DNA of 64,000 bases, from contig NZ_CP017244.1 in assembly GCF_001908375.1 (NCBI RefSeq), forward strand, positions 1,984,001 through 2,048,000, in the 5' to 3' direction. Shown here piece by piece: positions 34,930-43,453 of this stretch (position 1 is the stretch's first letter; every line of letters begins with the position of its first letter). Below the pieces are notes generated by a model that was not told the origin of the DNA, did no database searches, and saw nothing but the letters and a program-made list of their open reading frames with translations. The position numbers and the translations under genes were made by a program. The stretch comes from Rhizobium etli 8C-3 (lineage in GTDB: Bacteria > Pseudomonadota > Alphaproteobacteria > Rhizobiales > Rhizobiaceae).

Positions 34930-35265
34930 CGAGAGATTTGAACAGCGGCTCGGAGGAGGAGTGCCGCTACTCCGTCAGGCGCCCCTTGGGGACGATCCAA
35001 TTCCAATACAGTGCCACAATCCTCAGGCTTGCTGGGTGATGGGAGATACTGGCTGCCTCCATGCCAACCTCGATCGGCAGCTCGCTCGCGCACATTTCGC
35101 CCACCTGGCCATTTGTTGGGAGCTTTTTGCTGCGGGTCCCTTTGCCCGTGCGATCACGTCCCGCACACGATGCCCTAAGGCCGTCAAGGTGGTAGGCCAC
35201 AACCATTGCCGAGGCCGATCTGCGCCCTAATTGCAAAAGACTTGGTGAGAACGGCCGACACATCG
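34930..35265. other. Gap upstream of the AI-2E family gene
   Basis: 336 bases after the terminator with no recognisable gene. Weak GGTGAGAA lies before possible GTG (35245) and ATG (35266) starts of the next gene. No clear promoter was found by eye. Confidence 0.4.
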
Positions 35266-37260
35266 ATGTCTTCGAGCGACGCCAAGATCACGGAGGCGGA
35301 ATTGGAAAATGAGCTCGGCCCCCGTCGCGTCTATTCGACCTCGCCATCCTCCCCTTCACGCATGCCTGCCTTCGCGAGTGTACTCGCGGTTATCGCCATT
35401 TTGTATTTCGGCAAGGACGTTCTTCTTCCTCTAGCAATCGCAGTCCTGTTGACGTTCGCGTTGGCTCCCATCTCCTCTCGTCTTCGAAAGCTTGGCCTGC
35501 CCCGTATTCCGGCGGTAATAGTCACTGTCGTGATCGCTTTTCTTGTCCTCGTCCTGTTCGGGCTTGTCGTAGCGGGACACGTTGCCGAAGTTGCCCAGAA
35601 CCTTCCGGCCTACCAGGGCAACATCATAGCAAAAATTCGGTCTCTCCAGGAAAGTGGAACCGATAGCGGTATTGTGCGGCGCCTGACGTCCGTCGTTGAG
35701 AGCGTCGGTCGAGAGCTCAGCAACGCCGAGGAGCGCCCAATTGCTCCAGGTACCGGATCAAGACCAAGGGAGCCCCTGCTCGTCGAAATATTCGCGCCTA
35801 GCAGACCAATCGAAACGCTTACTAGCCTGATTGGTCCTCTGCTCGGCCCCATCGCCTCATTGGGCTTGATCATCGTCGTCGTAATATTCATGCTTTTAGA
35901 GCGGGAAGAGCTTCGCGATCGCTTTATACGGCTCGTAGGCTATGGAGATCTGCATCGCACAACAGAAGCTATCCAGGAGGCGGGTAGCCGGGTCGCGCGG
36001 TATCTTCTTATGCAGCTGGTGGTGAATTGCGCTTACGGCGTCCCCTTGGCGATCGGCCTGTGGGCGGTTGGCATTCCAAATCCAGCGCTGTGGGGCATGC
36101 TAGCCATCGTCCTTCGATTTGTCCCTTATATCGGGCCTGTAATCGCGACGATTCTGCCGCTGTTCCTGGCCTTTGCAGTTGACCCTGGCTGGAGCCTTGT
36201 TCTCTGGGTTGGGGCCATCTTCCTCGTGCTGGAATTGACCAGCAACAACGTCGTCGAGCCCTGGCTCTATGGTTCTCGTACCGGACTCTCCCCGCTGGCA
36301 ATCATCGTCGCGGCGATTTTTTGGGCATGGCTATGGGGACCAGTCGGTCTCGTACTGTCCACGCCGCTGACCGTGTGTCTGGCAGTGTTGGGGCGGTATG
36401 TCCCGCAGTTCGAGTTCCTTGAGGTCGTTTTTGGTAGTGACCCGGTGCTCGATCCCAAGGAGCGGCTTTACCAGCGGCTTCTTGCCGGCGATCCCGACGA
36501 GGCGACCGATTACGCTGAGGAATTCCTTGAGGAGGATTATCTGGAGGATTACTACGGCAAAGTTGCCATTCCCGCTCTTCTACTCGCGGAAAAGGATAGG
36601 CGTCGAGGCGTCTTGACCGCGGAGCAGATGGAACAGGTGTTCGGGACCGCCATCACACTGGTCTCGAACCTTGCGGAAATCGCGCAGGAAGAAGAGGAAG
36701 AGGAGGGAGAAGAAGAACAGAAGGAGAAGGAATCGGCAGCTCGGCCCAGCACCCCCCCTAAGGAAGGCAATGGAGATGAAAGCGAACTACCTGACGGACG
36801 TGGCAAGACCATCTTCTGCATCGGAGGCAGGGGGCCGCTCGACGACGCGTCGGCTGCGATGCTCGCCCAGGTTCTTCAGGTACAGGGAGCCGAGGTGGTC
36901 GCAGCGAGGCATTCTGACATCCCCAATCGCCGCGCCATGAGCCTCGTTCCGAAACAATCGAACGCCATTGTGGTTTGCTTCCTCAACGAGGACTCGGCAA
37001 GGCACGCCAGCATACTTGTTCGTCGGTTCAAGCGCACATACCCAGCCATACGCGTCGGCGCGGTCCTTTGGGTGGAAAACCAGGAGAAAAGGCAACCGCC
37101 CACGCTTCGGGAGGCGGATTTCGTTGCCACCACCTTGACCTCGGCTGCCCGCGAGGCACTCGCCGATGCACCACCATCGTTGGTGGCGCCCGCGCGCAAG
37201 ATTCGTACCAGGCGGTCCTCGAACAAGACAGGCATAGCCGCCGCGCGGTCCGATCTTTAG
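35266..37260 (+). CDS. AI-2E family transporter with acidic linker and extra C-terminal domain
   Basis: A 664-residue inner-membrane protein. Residues about 30-370 are the AI-2E transporter domain: VLAVIAILYFGKDVLLPLAI, FALAPISSRLRKLGLPRIPA, then IVVVIFMLLEREELRDRFIR, IVLRFVPYIGPVIATILPLF and NNVVEPWLYGSRTGLSPLAI. A cytosolic region follows, with a Glu-rich run near residues 469-485 and a final folded segment from about 505 (KTIFCIGGRGPLDDASAAML, AVLW strand) that looks like a small alpha/beta (B12-binding-like) domain. The family includes exporters and ion antiporters, and function cannot be assigned from family membership. The start is uncertain; 35206 and a GTG at 35245 are alternatives. 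Confidence 0.85.
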   Translation: MSSSDAKITEAELENELGPRRVYSTSPSSPSRMPAFASVLAVIAILYFGKDVLLPLAIAVLLTFALAPISSRLRKLGLPRIPAVIVTVVIAFLVLVLFGLVVAGHVAEVAQNLPAYQGNIIAKIRSLQESGTDSGIVRRLTSVVESVGRELSNAEERPIAPGTGSRPREPLLVEIFAPSRPIETLTSLIGPLLGPIASLGLIIVVVIFMLLEREELRDRFIRLVGYGDLHRTTEAIQEAGSRVARYLLMQLVVNCAYGVPLAIGLWAVGIPNPALWGMLAIVLRFVPYIGPVIATILPLFLAFAVDPGWSLVLWVGAIFLVLELTSNNVVEPWLYGSRTGLSPLAIIVAAIFWAWLWGPVGLVLSTPLTVCLAVLGRYVPQFEFLEVVFGSDPVLDPKERLYQRLLAGDPDEATDYAEEFLEEDYLEDYYGKVAIPALLLAEKDRRRGVLTAEQMEQVFGTAITLVSNLAEIAQEEEEEEGEEEQKEKESAARPSTPPKEGNGDESELPDGRGKTIFCIGGRGPLDDASAAMLAQVLQVQGAEVVAARHSDIPNRRAMSLVPKQSNAIVVCFLNEDSARHASILVRRFKRTYPAIRVGAVLWVENQEKRQPPTLREADFVATTLTSAAREALADAPPSLVAPARKIRTRRSSNKTGIAAARSDL

Positions 37261-37340
37261 CGGCAAACCCCAGGCGCCGTCCAGCGGCCGGCATTCGGTA
37301 GCAGCCCCATGATGACGTGCCCCGTTAAAATAGACCATTG

Positions 37341-37484
37341 AGGATTGCGGAGAACTTCGACGTATTCGGGCTTTCGCGCACGGCTGAGGAGATCGCCGCG
37401 ATCAACGCCCTCGACACCGGCAAGCGCGGCCTGGAACCCGCCAGCGTCATCCCCGAGACGTTCACGTTCAGGATTCCGGACTGA
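37341..37484 (+). pseudogene. Aldo/keto reductase C-terminal fragment
   Basis: The frame reads RIAENFDVFGLSRTAEEIAA then INALDTGKRGLEPASVIPET and ends RIPD with TGA at 37482-37484. The pattern RI-EN-DVF-F-LT-EEIAAI-ALDTG-RGG-P is the standard tail of aldo/keto reductases. A full enzyme has about 275 residues; only 47 remain, so it is a deletion relic. Confidence 0.8.
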
Positions 37485-37941
37485 TCGCAACCTCCCTCAT
37501 CTTCCACGACGGACGTGGAAGCTGACGTCGCGTTGCTCCCGGCTCGAGACATAAGGTGGGAGACTGCAACTTATGTATCAGGCCGGCAGCGGCTCGTGAA
37601 ACGACACCAGCCATTTGCGCTGTTTGCACCGCCAACGATCTCACAGCCATTCGGCTCTAGGAGATGGGTAAACCCAGCGCAGCGTTCCCCCGCGACTGGG
37701 GTGTCCTGGTAAAGCGCCAGCGCTTGGTTGTCTTTCCGGCTGCCATCGGTCGAGACATACAAGCTGAGGCTCGCCGGCGCTGGCAATCGCCGCACCGGTC
37801 TCAACTTGCGGCGAGACAGCACTCGGCCTTAAGCTGCCGATCCGTGGTTCACATCATGATCCTTATCATGGTCCTTTCCGAGAGCAGCGGAGACCAATCC
37901 GCTCAGTTTCCGGTGGCCAATCGTCACTCGTCGCAACTGGC
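37485..37941. other. Gap with no recognised gene
   Basis: 457 bases between the aldo/keto reductase relic and the ferritin-like gene. Both strands have open stretches, but none shows family motifs or a ribosome site. No terminator was detected after the ferritin-like gene. Confidence 0.4.
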
Positions 37942-38805
37942 TCAGGTGGTCTTGAGCGTACCGTTCATCCCTTCCGGATAGAAGCCGCCCTTGCTCACTC
38001 CGTCCTTGTCGGTGAGGTAGACGATCCGGAGCACCTCCTGCGGCGATCTGGTGAACGCGATCGCATCGGGCGTCGAGGGAACGATGTTGGCTTTTCCGTC
38101 CCCCTGGATCCCCTGGTCCTTATCGTCTGATCCGTCGATTTTGTCTCGGGCATCGGAGACAGCGTTGGCCGCCTTCCAGGCTTCCTCCCCCTTTCGGTAT
38201 AGCGTAGATCGCGCCATTCCCATGTGATAGGCCTCGACCGCCAGGATGCCTGCGGCTGCGGCGAGGAAGTCCTTGTTCTTCAGAACTGTCGTCGCACCGG
38301 CATAGGCGGTGACGCCGACATCCTCGAACAACATCCCGCCGAGAACGAAGTTCGTCTCGTTGCCGAAGGGGTCGAAGTCCGGCCCGAGGCCCGCTGCTTC
38401 CGCGACGGCTTTGAAGCCCGCACCGAAATCGATGGCCGGCCGGTCAACCGCGTCGGTTCCAAGCGTCTTGCGGTAGAAGCGGACGTGCGCCAGTTCGTTT
38501 TCCGCGACTTCCTGCATGAATTCGCCGATGGCGGGCGTTTCGAAAGAAACTTGCTTTCCACCAACGACGTCACCGGGTTTCGAACCGGCATCGGCTGCGT
38601 CGATGCCTTTTCCGGTGGTGCCGCGGAGGTAATATTCAGCCTCCATATATTCGAGGTTGAGCGCAAAGCGGAAAATGTCCTCGTCCGATATGTCCTGTGC
38701 CAATACCGGAGAAGGCCGCGCGATTCCGCTGAGTGCCGCTCCGGCACCGAGTACGATAAGTCCCTGAAGCGACTGACGCCGGGATAGGTGAAGTGCGCCT
38801 TGCAT
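37942..38805 (-). CDS. Exported ferritin-like domain protein
   Basis: A 287-residue protein with a twin-arginine-like signal (LSRRQSLQGLIVLGAGAALS, cleavage near VLA|QD, residue 36). A ferritin-like four-helix domain (PF13668 type) follows. Helix residues that could bind metals are Glu in NLEYMEAEYYLRG and the Glu/His of MQEVAENELAHVRFYRKTLG, and later AVEAYHMGMARSTLY. Related proteins are called desiccation-related or ferritin-like and occur beside ECF sigma genes. AAGGAGA marks the start. A candidate ECF-type promoter lies about 70-100 bases upstream. It is expected in the periplasm and may protect against oxidative or drying stress; this is inference. Confidence 0.85.
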   Translation of the reverse strand: MQGALHLSRRQSLQGLIVLGAGAALSGIARPSPVLAQDISDEDIFRFALNLEYMEAEYYLRGTTGKGIDAADAGSKPGDVVGGKQVSFETPAIGEFMQEVAENELAHVRFYRKTLGTDAVDRPAIDFGAGFKAVAEAAGLGPDFDPFGNETNFVLGGMLFEDVGVTAYAGATTVLKNKDFLAAAAGILAVEAYHMGMARSTLYRKGEEAWKAANAVSDARDKIDGSDDKDQGIQGDGKANIVPSTPDAIAFTRSPQEVLRIVYLTDKDGVSKGGFYPEGMNGTLKTT

Positions 38806-38872
38806 GGCGGTCTCCTTGTTTGTTGATTCAACACCGCTGTCAGCACCGCGGCACCGAATGCATTTGCCTGAC

Positions 38873-38904
38873 CATTAGATGGTCCGGGCCGCCAAAATAT
38901 TCCC
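38873..38904 (-). promoter_or_regulatory. Candidate ECF-sigma promoter of the ferritin-like gene
   Basis: Read on the minus strand, GGGAATAT (38904-38897) is followed after about 16-18 bases by CATCTAATG (38881-38873). GGAAT-like -35 and TCTAAT-like -10 elements are usual for ECF promoters. The distance to the ATG at 38805 leaves a leader of about 60 bases. The adjacent ECF sigma gene is the natural candidate to use it. Confidence 0.5.
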
Positions 38905-38962
38905 GTGTCCCGCGACAAAGGCGCTGCGAAAAGAGCCGGCGTAATCTCAGCGTGGACGGCGT

Positions 38963-39685
38963 CTACGTGCGCTCAGTCGTTGCGTTCAACAGATGAGTAT
39001 CCTTTCGAACCAGCCGGACTGCGAGCTGATCGAGGACTGATTGCGCGAGGCGGTCACAACGAGCGCCAGCGAAGAGAAACGTATCCGTGAACACGGTGGC
39101 GAGCTTGTCCTGCAGCGCCTCGCGGAGCAGCCGGCGTGCGCGATAAAGACGGGTGCTCACTGTCTGAGGTCGCAATGCCAAAAGAAAAGCCGTTTCCTCA
39201 ATGCTCATTTCCTCGACGTCGCGCATGACAAAGACGATGCGAAAGGGCTCTGGCAAGTCACCGACGGCTCGCTCCAGGAGGCCGCGGATTTCAGCGAGAG
39301 CGGCCGCCTCTTCGGGATCAGGCTTGTGTGCGCTGAACGGAGCGACCATGCCTTCGATGGCCTTCGCGTCTACGGTTGGTCGCCTTTTGCGGATTCGTCC
39401 CAGCGCCTCGTTCAGCGCGATCCGGGTGAGCCAAGTCGACAGCCGCGCCTCCGCGCGGAATTCGGCTAGATGGGTGAAGGCGTGGATATAGGTGTCCTGA
39501 AGTACGTCCTCCGCCTCGGCGTCGTCATTCAGGACGGCGCGGGCGACCCGGTGAAGCCGCTGATTGTGGCGCTTGATGATTAGCCAGAATGCGGCGGGGT
39601 TACGCTGTCGCGCGTGTTCAACCAGCCCCGCGTCGTCAAGGTCCTCTATTCTCACTGCCTCGGTGGATCCGCTCGGCTTCATCAT
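38963..39685 (-). CDS. ECF-type RNA polymerase sigma factor
   Basis: A 240-residue sigma-70 family factor with only regions 2 and 4. Region 2 is visible as LVEHARQRNPAAFWLIIKRH NQRLHRVARAVLNDDAEAED split by a turn, then VLQDTYIHAFTHLAEFRAEA RLSTWLTRIALNEALGRIRK. Region 4 contains LPEPFRIVFVMRDVEEMSIE and the recognition helix LALRPQTVSTRLYRARRLLR. A C-terminal tail of about 50 residues (VFTDTFLFAGARCDRLAQSV) with one Cys is longer than the minimal ECF protein and may sense a signal. GGAG precedes the start. No anti-sigma gene is adjacent; the ferritin-like gene follows. Confidence 0.93.
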   Translation of the reverse strand: MMKPSGSTEAVRIEDLDDAGLVEHARQRNPAAFWLIIKRHNQRLHRVARAVLNDDAEAEDVLQDTYIHAFTHLAEFRAEARLSTWLTRIALNEALGRIRKRRPTVDAKAIEGMVAPFSAHKPDPEEAAALAEIRGLLERAVGDLPEPFRIVFVMRDVEEMSIEETAFLLALRPQTVSTRLYRARRLLREALQDKLATVFTDTFLFAGARCDRLAQSVLDQLAVRLVRKDTHLLNATTERT

Positions 39686-39955
39686 CGGCGCTCCAGATGC
39701 ATCAGCTTACTAGAGATAAACGTTTTCCGGCTTTTCGGTCTGCGGCCAGGTGGAAATTGGGACTCTAGCGGACCAGAGGTCTGCTGACCAAGTAAATCGG
39801 ACTTGTTGCGGAGCAGTTCCATCTTCCGGTTTCGGCGCAACTGAGACTTGCAGTCGCGGTCGCGGGCGATGCCTCCTTTCAGGAAGCACGCGGCGGCCAC
39901 CTTGCATCGCTGAACGAACTTCAGTTGCAGCGAACCTGCAACCGCCCAGAAAGCG

Positions 39956-41281
39956 CTAAAACTCAGCCACTTTGCCCCAGGAGGAGGCGGTGAGACGCTC
40001 TGGCCTGTAGGGAACAGGGTCGACAAGGGGCGAGCGTCCGGTGACGATATCTGCGATCAGATGGCCCGCACCGGGGCCGATACCAAAGCCGTGCCCGCTA
40101 AAGCCGGCGGCGAGAATGAAGCCAGGAATGCTGGGAATTTCGCCCACCGCGGGTACACCATCGGGAGTGCTGTCGATATAGCCCGCCCATTTCGACGCGA
40201 TCCTGGCCTTTGCGAGAGCCGGCAGCAAATGCCGGGCCCGGCGGAGTATTTCGGCGATAGTGCTCTCATCCGCAGCCGGATCCAGAATGCGCATCCGCTC
40301 CATGGGTGTGCGTTCGTCGAGCCGCCAGCGCGTGAGCGATTCATGTCCCGAGCGCCACCCTTCAAGCCCGCCGGGCGCAAGGTTCCGCCAGCGGCGGGCG
40401 AACATCGGCACGAAATATCGGGCAAACCGGATCTGCTGCGCCGTAACGTCGACTCTGGCTCGGCCGCTGATCGCCAGCGTGTAGCCGCCATCCGCACGCC
40501 GCGTCGTCGAGACCTCCGTGGTGTGGAGCGCATCCGGCAGACCCTCGACACCGGGTTTTACGGATAAGATCGAAGAACGGACTGAAGCTTGAGGAAAACG
40601 CACATCCAAGTTGTTGCAGAACGACGAAGCCCACGCGCCGCCGGCAAGTACGGCGATTTTGGTCCGGATGGTGCCCTTTTCGGTGATGACGGCCGAGAGC
40701 TGACCACCAGTTGTTTCAATGCCACGGGCGGCGCAATTCTGGAGGACGATGCCGCCCGCATTGACGATCGCGCGCGCAACGGCTGGCGCTGCCTTGGACG
40801 GATCGGCGGTGCCGTCAGATGGCGAGAAGACACCGCCTTTCCACGGCTTGCCGGTGGCTTTCCCGCGCTCGGTCGCCTCAAGCGAGGACAGCATGAAAGT
40901 GGTCACCCCGACGGTGCGGGCGAAGTCCCGCCATCGCGCCCAGCCCTCCAGTTCCTTGTCCCTGTCGGAAAGATATAGAAGTCCGCAGCGGCGGAAACCC
41001 GTGTCTTCTCCCGCTTCGGCGGCGAACCGGTCCCAAAGATCGAGACTCTTGGTGGCGATCGGCAGTTCGCGGGCGTCACGGTTCTGTTGACGGCACCAGC
41101 CCCAATTGCGGCTCGATTGCTCAGCACCGATCAGGCCCTTTTCGACAAGCACCACCTTGAGGCCGCGGCGGACCAGGTAATAGGCCGCGAAGACACCGAC
41201 AATCCCGCCACCGATGACGACCACGTCTGCTGCTTCTGGCTGAGAAGCCATTGTTTCTACACGAACGAGTGGCGCGGGCAT
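39956..41281 (-). CDS. FAD-dependent amino-acid oxidase/dehydrogenase (DAO family)
   Basis: A 441-residue flavoprotein of the D-amino-acid-oxidase fold. The FAD motif is VVVIGGGIVGVFAAYYLVRR at 20-39, and SSRNWGWCRQQNRDARELPI carries the region where such enzymes may bind flavin covalently or contact substrate. The C-terminal FAD contact is PGFILAAGFSGHGFGIGPGA. This wording (EQSSRNWGWCRQQ) is typical of rhizobial FAD-binding oxidoreductases for amino acids or amines. GGAG seven bases before the ATG at 41281 supports the start; 41251 is an alternative. It diverges from an Lrp-type regulator that most likely controls it. Confidence 0.88.
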   Translation of the reverse strand: MPAPLVRVETMASQPEAADVVVIGGGIVGVFAAYYLVRRGLKVVLVEKGLIGAEQSSRNWGWCRQQNRDARELPIATKSLDLWDRFAAEAGEDTGFRRCGLLYLSDRDKELEGWARWRDFARTVGVTTFMLSSLEATERGKATGKPWKGGVFSPSDGTADPSKAAPAVARAIVNAGGIVLQNCAARGIETTGGQLSAVITEKGTIRTKIAVLAGGAWASSFCNNLDVRFPQASVRSSILSVKPGVEGLPDALHTTEVSTTRRADGGYTLAISGRARVDVTAQQIRFARYFVPMFARRWRNLAPGGLEGWRSGHESLTRWRLDERTPMERMRILDPAADESTIAEILRRARHLLPALAKARIASKWAGYIDSTPDGVPAVGEIPSIPGFILAAGFSGHGFGIGPGAGHLIADIVTGRSPLVDPVPYRPERLTASSWGKVAEF

Positions 41282-41405
41282 GGATCATCTCCGTTGAGGC
41301 AAATCCATCCTATTGCGGGCTCCGCCTAAGTGGCGCGCTGAATTCAGGCGCGAACGAAATAATGTTCTGCAATTGACGGCAAGTACAACCATTTATGCCG
41401 GCTGG

Positions 41406-41432
41406 ACGTTTTCCTGCAAAAATGGAAAACGT
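41406..41432. promoter_or_regulatory. Perfect 9-bp inverted repeat upstream of the Lrp gene
   Basis: ACGTTTTCC (41406-41414) and GGAAAACGT (41424-41432) flank a nine-base A-rich spacer. The element is centred in the divergent gap between the FAD oxidase gene and the Lrp gene. Size and symmetry fit a regulator site read by both promoters. Confidence 0.55.
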
Positions 41433-41443
41433 GGGAAGCTGTG

Positions 41444-41461
41444 TTATGCTCTTTGGCATAA
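41444..41461. promoter_or_regulatory. TTATGC-N6-GCATAA operator candidate
   Basis: TTATGC (41444-41449) and GCATAA (41456-41461) form a perfect dyad 42 bases before the Lrp start. Copies of the same half-site occur at 44399, 44486 and 44524 in the control region of the next catabolic genes, which supports a shared Lrp-type operator. Confidence 0.6.
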
Positions 41462-41503
41462 TCTACTGATAGGCGGGGCTCAAATGGCCCCGGGGGAGGC
41501 CGC

Positions 41504-41980
41504 ATGAAGCTCGACCGTATCGACATCAAGATTCTCTACGAACTGCAGAAGAACGGTCGGATCACCAATGTGGAACTCGCCGAATTGGTTCACTTGTCGC
41601 CAAGCCCATGCCTGATGCGGGTGAAAAAGCTGCAGTCCGAAGGCTATATCGACGGCTATTCCGCGCTAATCAACACCGCCAAGCTCGGTCAGACCATGAC
41701 GGTGTTCACCGAAATCACCTTGAAGAACCACCGGCAGATCGATTTCGCGCGCTTCCTATCAACCGTCGAAAAGATCGACTCCGTCATAGAATGCCACCTG
41801 ATTTCCGGCGGCTACGATTACCTGATCAAGTTCGTCACCAGCGGCATCGCGGAATACCAGGAGATCATGGAGCGTGTCATCGACATGGATATCGGCATCG
41901 ACCGATATTTCAGCTATGTCGTGCTGAAATCGCCGATCGTCAAATCGCACCTGCCGCTGACCAGCCTCTTTCCCTTGTGA
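41504..41980 (+). CDS. Lrp/AsnC-family transcriptional regulator
   Basis: A 158-residue feast/famine regulator. The N-terminal helix-turn-helix is LDRIDIKILYELQKNGRITN followed by VELAELVHLSPSPCLMRVKK at residues 2-41. The C-terminal RAM ligand domain shows the usual strands (MTVFTEITLKNHRQIDFARF, SVIECHLISGGYDYLIKFVT) and ends VVLKSPIVKSHLPLTSLFPL, close to PutR/BkdR-type members. It stands divergent to the FAD oxidase gene and convergent with the aminotransferase gene, and is the likely local regulator for both plus the gene at 44777. A GCTGGC-AAAG-GCCAGC hairpin follows its stop. Confidence 0.93.
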   Translation: MKLDRIDIKILYELQKNGRITNVELAELVHLSPSPCLMRVKKLQSEGYIDGYSALINTAKLGQTMTVFTEITLKNHRQIDFARFLSTVEKIDSVIECHLISGGYDYLIKFVTSGIAEYQEIMERVIDMDIGIDRYFSYVVLKSPIVKSHLPLTSLFPL

Positions 41981-41996
41981 GCTGGCAAAGGCCAGC
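41981..41996 (+). terminator. Short GC hairpin after the Lrp gene
   Basis: GCTGGC and GCCAGC flank the loop AAAG immediately after the stop codon and are followed by AAATTTCG. The stem is only six pairs and the T-run is short, so termination would be partial. It lies between convergent genes. Confidence 0.5.
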
Positions 41997-42066
41997 AAAT
42001 TTCGAGAGGCTACTACTAAGCGGGGCCATTCCGAGCTGCCGGAAGTGACCAAGTCTCTCTCGCGCG

Positions 42067-43440
42067 TCAAGTCATGAGGACCCTGACATCCCTGTCCTCG
42101 AGGGTCTGGTCGAGCGACTTCCGCGTCCGATCGACAATGGCGTCGATATCGCCGTCAGTGCAGCAAAGCGGCGGCGCATAGCCAAGCACACCATTGCCGA
42201 AGGCGCGAATGATGAGGCCGTTGTCCCATGCCCGGTCGAAAATCCGGCGGGAAGGGTCGGCCGCGATCGGAAGCGGCGTCTTCTTCGTCTTGTCCGTAAC
42301 AAGCTCGATAGCCGCCAGCATGCCTCGGCCTCTGATGTCGCCGACGAGGGGATGGTCGGCAAGGCTCTGCAGCCCCTCCATTAATCGTTTACCGGCCCTG
42401 CGGCCATTTTCCAGGAGCCCGCCCTCGTAGAGGCGCAAAACCTCGAGCGCGACCGCCGCGCTTACGGGATGGGCAGAATAGGTATAGCCATGCCCCACTA
42501 GGGAGGCACCTGCGCCGTTTGCAATTGTATTATAAACGTGCTCGGTCATGAAGACAGCGCCCATTGGCACATAGCCCGAGGTCAGGCCCTTGGCGACCGT
42601 GAGGAAGTCCGGAACGATGTCATCTTCGCTGCAGGCGAAGAGCGGCCCGGTGCGCCCGAAGCCCGTAATCACTTCGTCGGCGATGAACAGGATGTCCAGT
42701 TCGCGGCAAAGCTCGCGCATAGCCTTCATCCAGCCCGTCGGCGGCACCAATACCCCACCCGAGCCCTGGATCGGTTCGGCGTAAAATGCTGCTACGCGCT
42801 CGGCGCCGATTTCCTCTACCTTGCGCCGCAGGGCCTGCTTCGACGCGGCGATGATCGCCTGCGGGTCGGTCCCGACCGGATTACGATAGGCGTAGTGCGA
42901 GGGGATCTTATGCTGCCACTCGAAGGGAATGCCGAAGCCGGCATGAAAGGCCGGAAGCGCGGTCAACCCTGCGCCCACGGTCGAGGAGCCGTGATAGCCT
43001 TGTTCGAGCGAAATGAATTGGTCTTTCTGCGGCGCCCCCTTGGCATGATAATAATAGCGGATGAAACGAACGGTGCTGTCGATGGCGTCCGACCCGCCAA
43101 GGGTGAAATAGACATGATTCAGATCGCCGGGAGACCGCTCAGCAAGCTCGGCTGCAAGCCGGATCGCTGGTTCCGAGCCGAGGCCGAAGTAAGCCGTGGC
43201 ATAGGGCAATTCCCGCATCTGCCGCGCGGCCGCTTCGATGATGCTGTCATGACCATAGCCTGCATTCACGCACCAGAGGCCCGCAAAGCCATCGATGAGC
43301 TGGTGGCCGGTCGTGTCGGTCACGGTTGCGCCCGAGGCCGAGGATAGAACGCGCACGCCTAATTTTTCGTGGGCGCGGTAGGAGGCCACCGGATGAACGA
43401 GATGATTGCGATCGAGTTCTATGAGAGAATTGCTGAGCAT
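42067..43440 (-). CDS. Class III pyridoxal-phosphate aminotransferase
   Basis: A 457-residue omega-type aminotransferase, transferring an amino group from a terminal amine or omega-amino acid, usually to pyruvate or oxoglutarate. FTLGGSDAIDSTVRFIRYYY binds the phosphate; FIADEVITGFGRTGPLFACS carries the Asp that contacts the cofactor nitrogen; and the PLP lysine is in FLTVAKGLTSGYVPMGAVFM. Family length is normal. CGGAGACAAAG supports the ATG at 43440. The gene is followed upstream by a GNAT gene with a 13-base gap, so the two form one unit. Polyamine, beta-alanine or taurine substrates are all possible; the neighbouring PuuB-like genes favour polyamines. Confidence 0.9.
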   Translation of the reverse strand: MLSNSLIELDRNHLVHPVASYRAHEKLGVRVLSSASGATVTDTTGHQLIDGFAGLWCVNAGYGHDSIIEAAARQMRELPYATAYFGLGSEPAIRLAAELAERSPGDLNHVYFTLGGSDAIDSTVRFIRYYYHAKGAPQKDQFISLEQGYHGSSTVGAGLTALPAFHAGFGIPFEWQHKIPSHYAYRNPVGTDPQAIIAASKQALRRKVEEIGAERVAAFYAEPIQGSGGVLVPPTGWMKAMRELCRELDILFIADEVITGFGRTGPLFACSEDDIVPDFLTVAKGLTSGYVPMGAVFMTEHVYNTIANGAGASLVGHGYTYSAHPVSAAVALEVLRLYEGGLLENGRRAGKRLMEGLQSLADHPLVGDIRGRGMLAAIELVTDKTKKTPLPIAADPSRRIFDRAWDNGLIIRAFGNGVLGYAPPLCCTDGDIDAIVDRTRKSLDQTLEDRDVRVLMT

Positions 43441-43453
43441 CTTTGTCTCCGAT

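Noticed and set aside
35266..37260. Autoinducer-2 exporter function
   Set aside because: The family name does not prove AI-2 transport; members include ion antiporters, and no quorum genes are nearby.
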